Shown one piece after another: positions 60,311 through 64,000 of a stretch of 64,000 nt of DNA. This DNA comes from Demequina iriomotensis (GTDB taxonomy: Bacteria > Actinomycetota > Actinomycetes > Actinomycetales > Demequinaceae). The stretch is taken from the NCBI RefSeq assembly GCF_000971395.1, contig NZ_BBME01000010.1, forward strand, positions 248,001 through 312,000, given 5' to 3'. Under the pieces are notes generated by a model, which was not told where the DNA came from, searched no databases, and saw only the letters and a program-made list of their open reading frames with translations. How positions within the stretch are numbered: the first letter of the stretch is position 1; every line of letters begins with the position of its first letter. A program made the translations under genes and the position numbers.

Positions 60311-61723
60311 ATGGCCGAGCCACCGGCACCGCACGCGCCGCACCCCGCATCGGCGACGCGCGCGCAGGTCACGGTGCTCTGGATCGCCATCCTCGGCAGC
60401 TTCGTCGCCTTCCTCGACGGGAGCATCGTCACGGTCGCGCTTCCGGCCATCGCGAGCGACCTCGGCGGCGGCGTCGCGCTCCAGCAGTGGGTGGTAGACG
60501 CCTACCTCATCACACTCGGCGCGCTGATCCTTGTGGCGGGCTCGGTGTCCGACCTGTTCGGACGCCTCCGGGTGCTGCGCATCGGCCTGCTCGGCTTCGG
60601 GGCGACCTCGCTCGCGATCGCGCTCGCGCCGACCGGCGCATTCCTCATCGGCGCCCGGCTGCTGCAAGGCATCGCCGGCGCCCTGCTGGTCCCCAGCAGC
60701 CTCGCGCTCATCATGAGCACGTTCCGCGGGCCCGCCCAGGCCAAGGCGATCGGCACCTGGACGGGCGCCACCACCGGCGCGTTCGTCGCCGGGCCCGTCC
60801 TCGGAGGCCTGCTCACCGACTACGCGTCGTGGCGCTGGGCCTTCGCCATCAACCTGCTGCCGATCGCGGTGACCCTCGTCCTGCTCGCGCGCCTGGGCCA
60901 GCGCGACGTGCGCCGCGAGAACGCGACCGTCGACTACGCAGGGGCCGTGCTGTGCGCGCTCGGGCTCGGCGCAGCGGTCTTCGCCCTGGTCGAGCAGCCG
61001 CGTCTCGGCTGGGCGGACCCGCGCATCGTCGCGTCCGGCGCGCTCGGAATCGCCGCCCTCGTCGCCTTCTTCTGGCGTCAGGCGCGGGCGAAGGACCCGA
61101 TGCTGCCGCTCGCGCTGTTCCGCGCGCGCAACTTCGCGTGGGGCAACCTCACCACGTGGTTCGCGTACGGCGCGCTCGCGCTCAACGGCTTCATCGTGAG
61201 CGTCTACCTCCAGCAGGGCGCGGGGCTGTCGGCGACCGCCGCCGGCCTGTCCGAGCTGCCGATCACGGTGCTGATGATCGTGTTCAGCTCGCGCGTCGGG
61301 GTGCTCGGCGGGCGGTTCGGGCCCCGCATCTTCATGACGGTGGGGCCGGTGGTGATGGGCATCGGCTCGTTCATGCTCGTCGCCATCTCGACGGACTTCG
61401 ACTACTGGACGCAGGCGTTGCCGGGCATCGTGGTGTTCGGCATCGGGCTCACGCTCATGGTCGCGCCGCTGACCTCCGCGATCCTGGGCGCGATCGACAC
61501 CGAGCGCTCGGGCATCGCGAGCGCCGTCAACAACGCGGTCGCCCGCATCGCAGGCCTCGTGGCGGTGGCGCTCGTCGGCACTATCGTCGGAGGCACGCTC
61601 GACCTGGACGGGTTCCATCGCGCGACCATCGTGACCGGCGCGTTCATGCTCGTCGCAGGGGCGATCTCCTGGGTCGGGATCCGGAACGATGCGGGCGTGC
61701 GAGGCGGCGCTGTGACCGAGTGA
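60311..61723 (+). CDS. MFS drug exporter, DHA2 (EmrB/QacA) type
   Basis: Fourteen-helix proton-driven exporter, 470 residues. Motif A-like GSVSDLFGRLRVLRIG, motif C GAFVAGPVLGGLLTDY, and the first-helix pattern LGSFVAFLDGSIVTVALPAI are typical of DHA2 members. Likely exports drugs or toxic compounds; the range is unknown. No repressor gene is next to it. The start has little ribosome site; the first residues are Pro/Ala-rich, so a slightly later start cannot be excluded. Confidence 0.88.
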   Translation: MAEPPAPHAPHPASATRAQVTVLWIAILGSFVAFLDGSIVTVALPAIASDLGGGVALQQWVVDAYLITLGALILVAGSVSDLFGRLRVLRIGLLGFGATSLAIALAPTGAFLIGARLLQGIAGALLVPSSLALIMSTFRGPAQAKAIGTWTGATTGAFVAGPVLGGLLTDYASWRWAFAINLLPIAVTLVLLARLGQRDVRRENATVDYAGAVLCALGLGAAVFALVEQPRLGWADPRIVASGALGIAALVAFFWRQARAKDPMLPLALFRARNFAWGNLTTWFAYGALALNGFIVSVYLQQGAGLSATAAGLSELPITVLMIVFSSRVGVLGGRFGPRIFMTVGPVVMGIGSFMLVAISTDFDYWTQALPGIVVFGIGLTLMVAPLTSAILGAIDTERSGIASAVNNAVARIAGLVAVALVGTIVGGTLDLDGFHRATIVTGAFMLVAGAISWVGIRNDAGVRGGAVTE

Positions 61724-61731
61724 CGCGAGGG

Positions 61732-62085
61732 CTACAGGTCCGCGACGGCCCGTTCGAGCAGGTACCGACGGTTCATGACGATCGCCTGCATGGTCGGCAG
61801 GAACATGCACGAGATCGCGACGAGCGGCACGAGGCGCGACAGGCTGTCCGGCATGAACGGCACGAGGAGCGAGACCAGGAACCACGCTCCGGCCGAGTAG
61901 AAGTACCTCCGCTCGCGCGTCTTCACACCCGCCCAGACGTAGCCTGCCCAGCACAGCACTCCGAGCGTGACCAGCGGCACCAGCACCCACCATGACCGCG
62001 CGAGCCGCCACCGCCTGTTCTCGAGCCGCGTGCGGGCGTAGGCGGGCACCGGGGTGCCGCCGGGACCGTGGACGTCGTCGGCCAT
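61732..62085 (-). CDS. Small three-helix membrane protein
   Basis: A 117-residue protein with three membrane segments (WVLVPLVTLGVLCWAGYVW; YFYSAGAWFLVSLLVPFM; LVPLVAISCMFLPTMQAIV) and a polar, Pro-rich start. No family recognised. GGGGGAA is three bases upstream of the ATG. It follows the RDD-FHA gene on the same strand with a 50-base gap. Confidence 0.65.
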   Translation of the reverse strand: MADDVHGPGGTPVPAYARTRLENRRWRLARSWWVLVPLVTLGVLCWAGYVWAGVKTRERRYFYSAGAWFLVSLLVPFMPDSLSRLVPLVAISCMFLPTMQAIVMNRRYLLERAVADL

Positions 62086-62135
62086 GCGTTCCCCCAGTTC
62101 GCTCCGCTTCCGCGATGAGGGTAACGCGACGCGCC

Positions 62136-63764
62136 TCAGTCCTCCGACCTCAGCTCGCAGGAGCGCGCGCCGATGACGATGCGGTCACCTTGAGCCACGA
62201 CCACCGGGCGCCCGGGTGCGAGCACCTGCTCTGCGCCGCCACGGACCACCAGGACACCGTTGGTCGAGTGCAGGTCCGTCACCGTGATGACTCCCGGAAT
62301 CACATCGAGTGCGAAGTGGGTCTTGGACAGCGAGCGCGTGTCGTCATCGAACGCGATGCTCGGGCGGCCATCGCCGCTTGCTGCCGGATCACGTCCGAGC
62401 ACCGCGCCTGCCGACACGTCGACCTCGGTCCCGTCGTCCCAGACCAATATCGTCCGTGGTGCACGGACCGGGGCCGGCACCGTCTCGATCACGACAGGTG
62501 CCTCGACGGGTTCGGGCGCGGCCCCTGCCGCAGGCTCACGCGACGGTACGACCTCCCGCGATGGCGCGGCCGCCCGATCGGGCTCCGGCGGGTTCCCCTC
62601 GGGCGCGAAGTCCGCGGCACTCGCACGTCCCACGAGCAGCACCACCTCCCCTGCCTCGTCGTGGAAGCCCTGACCGCTCAGGTTCCTGTCGTGCAGGATG
62701 GACGCCGCGCAGCCGACGCTGACGATCCAGCCCCAGTGCCAGGCGGTCGCGCCGATCACGCTGTAGAACCCGCCCGACGCCCCGCCCGCGCCCAGCAGTA
62801 GCAGGAGAGCGCCACCTGCGTTGCCCAGGACGACTAGCACGATGCCACCGAAACCCACGGCGGAACGGCGCACCCATGGCCACAGAGCGGTCGGGCTACC
62901 GGGGTGCACGGACACGGTGAGCGCCCGCATGCCCGGCGTCGCCCCCGCCCGCGCGAGCGCCGAGTAACCGACAAGCGCGCCCGCGAGCGCCGCGTACAAG
63001 AGGAACCACCGGGCGCCGACGCCTCCGCTCGCCCATATGAACGCGCTAGTGGAGACATGCTCGACCAGCGCGGTCAGCAACCACAACAACGCGGCATCGA
63101 TCGCGAAGGACGCCGCGAGCCGCTGGCGAGCCCGCACGTCGGGCTGGGTTGCGGCATCGTTCACCCGCACCGCAGACGTCTCCAACGGCGTGTAGGCGAC
63201 GGCGGGCGACGCCGTCTCCGGACCGCCGGCACCGATGGTCCCCCACACGACGTCACGCGCGCCTTCGCGCTCCGCAATGACGGCGGTCGCTCCGGGAAGC
63301 GCCTGGAGGGCGCCGACGACCGCGTCGCGGAGGCGAGCCATCGCCTTGGTCGCCTCCGAGACACCGTCGTGCTGGAGCCACTCCGCGATCGTGTACCGCA
63401 CCTCGACTCCCTCCGCACGTGGCGCGATGACCAGCAGCGCGGAGAAACTGGCACCCACCCTGGTGCCATACACCAGCCGCGCCTCGCGCGCCGTCGCCGC
63501 ATCAAGGCGGAGGACCGGGCTGGTCCACGGGGCCGCCTCGCGCGACACGGGGAACCGCTCGCCGATGAGCCGCACGACGTCCTCGACGGTGGCTGCGTCC
63601 GCGTATCCGATGACCATCTCGGCGGTGAGCAGCTTCTCCTTCGCCACGGTGCCACGACGCAGGCCGCGGTTGACGGCGCGCGTCGCGCGCGTCACGAGGA
63701 AGCGCTGCAGCATCGTCCAGCCGACGATCGCGATAACGCCCAGGACAAGGATGACGTAGATCAT
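62136..63764 (-). CDS. RDD and FHA domain membrane protein
   Basis: A 542-residue protein. A short N-terminal membrane helix (IYVILVLGVIAIVGWTML) and a soluble domain come first. An RDD membrane domain follows at about 200-370 (RQRLAASFAIDAALLWLL, PGMRALTVSVHPGSP). After a Pro/Ala/Glu-rich linker comes an FHA domain at about 440-540, with GAVLGRDP, LSKTHFALD and DLHSTNGVLV, the usual phosphothreonine-binding residues. FHA-RDD proteins occur with actinobacterial envelope and type VII secretion genes. Start weakly supported. Confidence 0.82.
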   Translation of the reverse strand: MIYVILVLGVIAIVGWTMLQRFLVTRATRAVNRGLRRGTVAKEKLLTAEMVIGYADAATVEDVVRLIGERFPVSREAAPWTSPVLRLDAATAREARLVYGTRVGASFSALLVIAPRAEGVEVRYTIAEWLQHDGVSEATKAMARLRDAVVGALQALPGATAVIAEREGARDVVWGTIGAGGPETASPAVAYTPLETSAVRVNDAATQPDVRARQRLAASFAIDAALLWLLTALVEHVSTSAFIWASGGVGARWFLLYAALAGALVGYSALARAGATPGMRALTVSVHPGSPTALWPWVRRSAVGFGGIVLVVLGNAGGALLLLLGAGGASGGFYSVIGATAWHWGWIVSVGCAASILHDRNLSGQGFHDEAGEVVLLVGRASAADFAPEGNPPEPDRAAAPSREVVPSREPAAGAAPEPVEAPVVIETVPAPVRAPRTILVWDDGTEVDVSAGAVLGRDPAASGDGRPSIAFDDDTRSLSKTHFALDVIPGVITVTDLHSTNGVLVVRGGAEQVLAPGRPVVVAQGDRIVIGARSCELRSED

Positions 63765-63784
63765 GGCGCGAGCCCCAACGTCGA

Positions 63785-64000
63785 CTACGGGCGCAGACCA
63801 GCGTGCTCGGCCACGGCGGCAGCGTCGAGCACGCCGACCTCGGCGAGCGTCACAAGGCCGTCGGCCGTCACCTCGACCGTCGCGACGGTACCCTCGGTGA
63901 CGACGAGGAACCGCGTCGGCGCGTCGGCACCGGCGATCGCGAACGCGAGTGCCTCGGTCCCCGCCGCATCGGCCACGCCCGAGGCGAACGCGCTGGAGGC
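63785..64000 (-). CDS. Hypothetical protein, 3' part only
   Basis: The frame runs from the window edge to a TAG at 63785-63787. The visible 71 residues are Ala/Val-rich (FLVVTEGTVATVEVTADG, then DAAAVAEHAGLRP). It lies 20 bases upstream of the RDD-FHA gene on the same strand and is probably in one operon with it. An in-frame GTG at 63976 exists, but the frame stays open beyond it. Too little to name. Confidence 0.55.
   Translation of the reverse strand, partial: ASSAFASGVADAAGTEALAFAIAGADAPTRFLVVTEGTVATVEVTADGLVTLAEVGVLDAAAVAEHAGLRP

Noticed and set aside
1-64000. tRNA, rRNA or CRISPR arrays
   Set aside because: I looked for cloverleaf ends, CCA-type acceptor patterns and regularly spaced repeats and saw none; the repeats present are irregularly spaced or inverted pairs.

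Overview
The window is chromosomal DNA of a very GC-rich actinobacterium. Most codons end in G or C, GTG starts are common, and the gene set is typical of the group: a SigK/RskA-type sigma/anti-sigma pair, DUF222-HNH nuclease, SbcCD, FHA/RDD protein, a group 3b-like [NiFe]-hydrogenase and DosR-type promoter boxes. The style suggests Micrococcales (Cellulomonas/Demequina-like), but no rRNA or marker gene here fixes the genus. I saw no tRNA, rRNA or CRISPR array.

Layout. 1-1.6 kb: end of a Met/Asp/Glu-rich protein, then an ECF sigma factor and its zinc anti-sigma partner. 1.6-15 kb: housekeeping genes (CPA1 antiporter, dienelactone hydrolase-like protein, YbaK-type deacylase, hexapeptide acetyltransferase, glycerol kinase, CoA-binding protein, SbcD and SbcC). 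15.2-26.5 kb: a hydrogenase locus on the minus strand (beta; then gamma, delta, alpha, maturation protease, HypC, an EamA transporter, a DUF6390-like protein and a CbiM-type Ni/Co uptake protein). It is interrupted by an HNH endonuclease and two kinase-like membrane proteins. 26.8-44.6 kb: a defence island with a complete Zorya type I system (ZorABCD), a DGQHR/DndB-like protein paired with a large sigma-region-4-like protein, an Mrr restriction enzyme, a GmrSD-like DUF262/HNH protein coupled to a DUF429 protein, and two NERD-domain proteins. A decayed stretch lies at 37.7-39.15 kb. 44.9-58.7 kb: mixed genes (quinone oxidoreductase-like, NYN nuclease, sulfatase, DUF1877, a VapBC/FitAB toxin-antitoxin, MscS channel, serine hydrolase, UvrD-like helicase, TM2 protein, thymidine kinase). 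57.7-60 kb: three small related Cys/His proteins. 60-64 kb: MFS exporter, small membrane protein, RDD-FHA protein and a truncated gene.

How parts work together. The hydrogenase genes overlap by 1-10 bases and carry their own protease, HypC and nickel-type uptake gene. Four promoters in the window share a near-palindromic GGGACC-(TT/AA)-type box 32-34 bases from a TAnnnT -10 element. These are the promoters of hydrogenase beta, hydrogenase gamma and two of the three small Cys/His genes. That is the layout expected for a DosR-like hypoxia or dormancy activator, so the hydrogenase and the small-protein family probably belong to one regulon.

At DNA level, the 11-mer GGACGATGCGG (either strand) occurs 20 times by my reading, far above chance. 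A second repeat family, with core TTCATGC and GCGAC, occurs at two intergenic loci 45 kb apart. Both are reported as findings.
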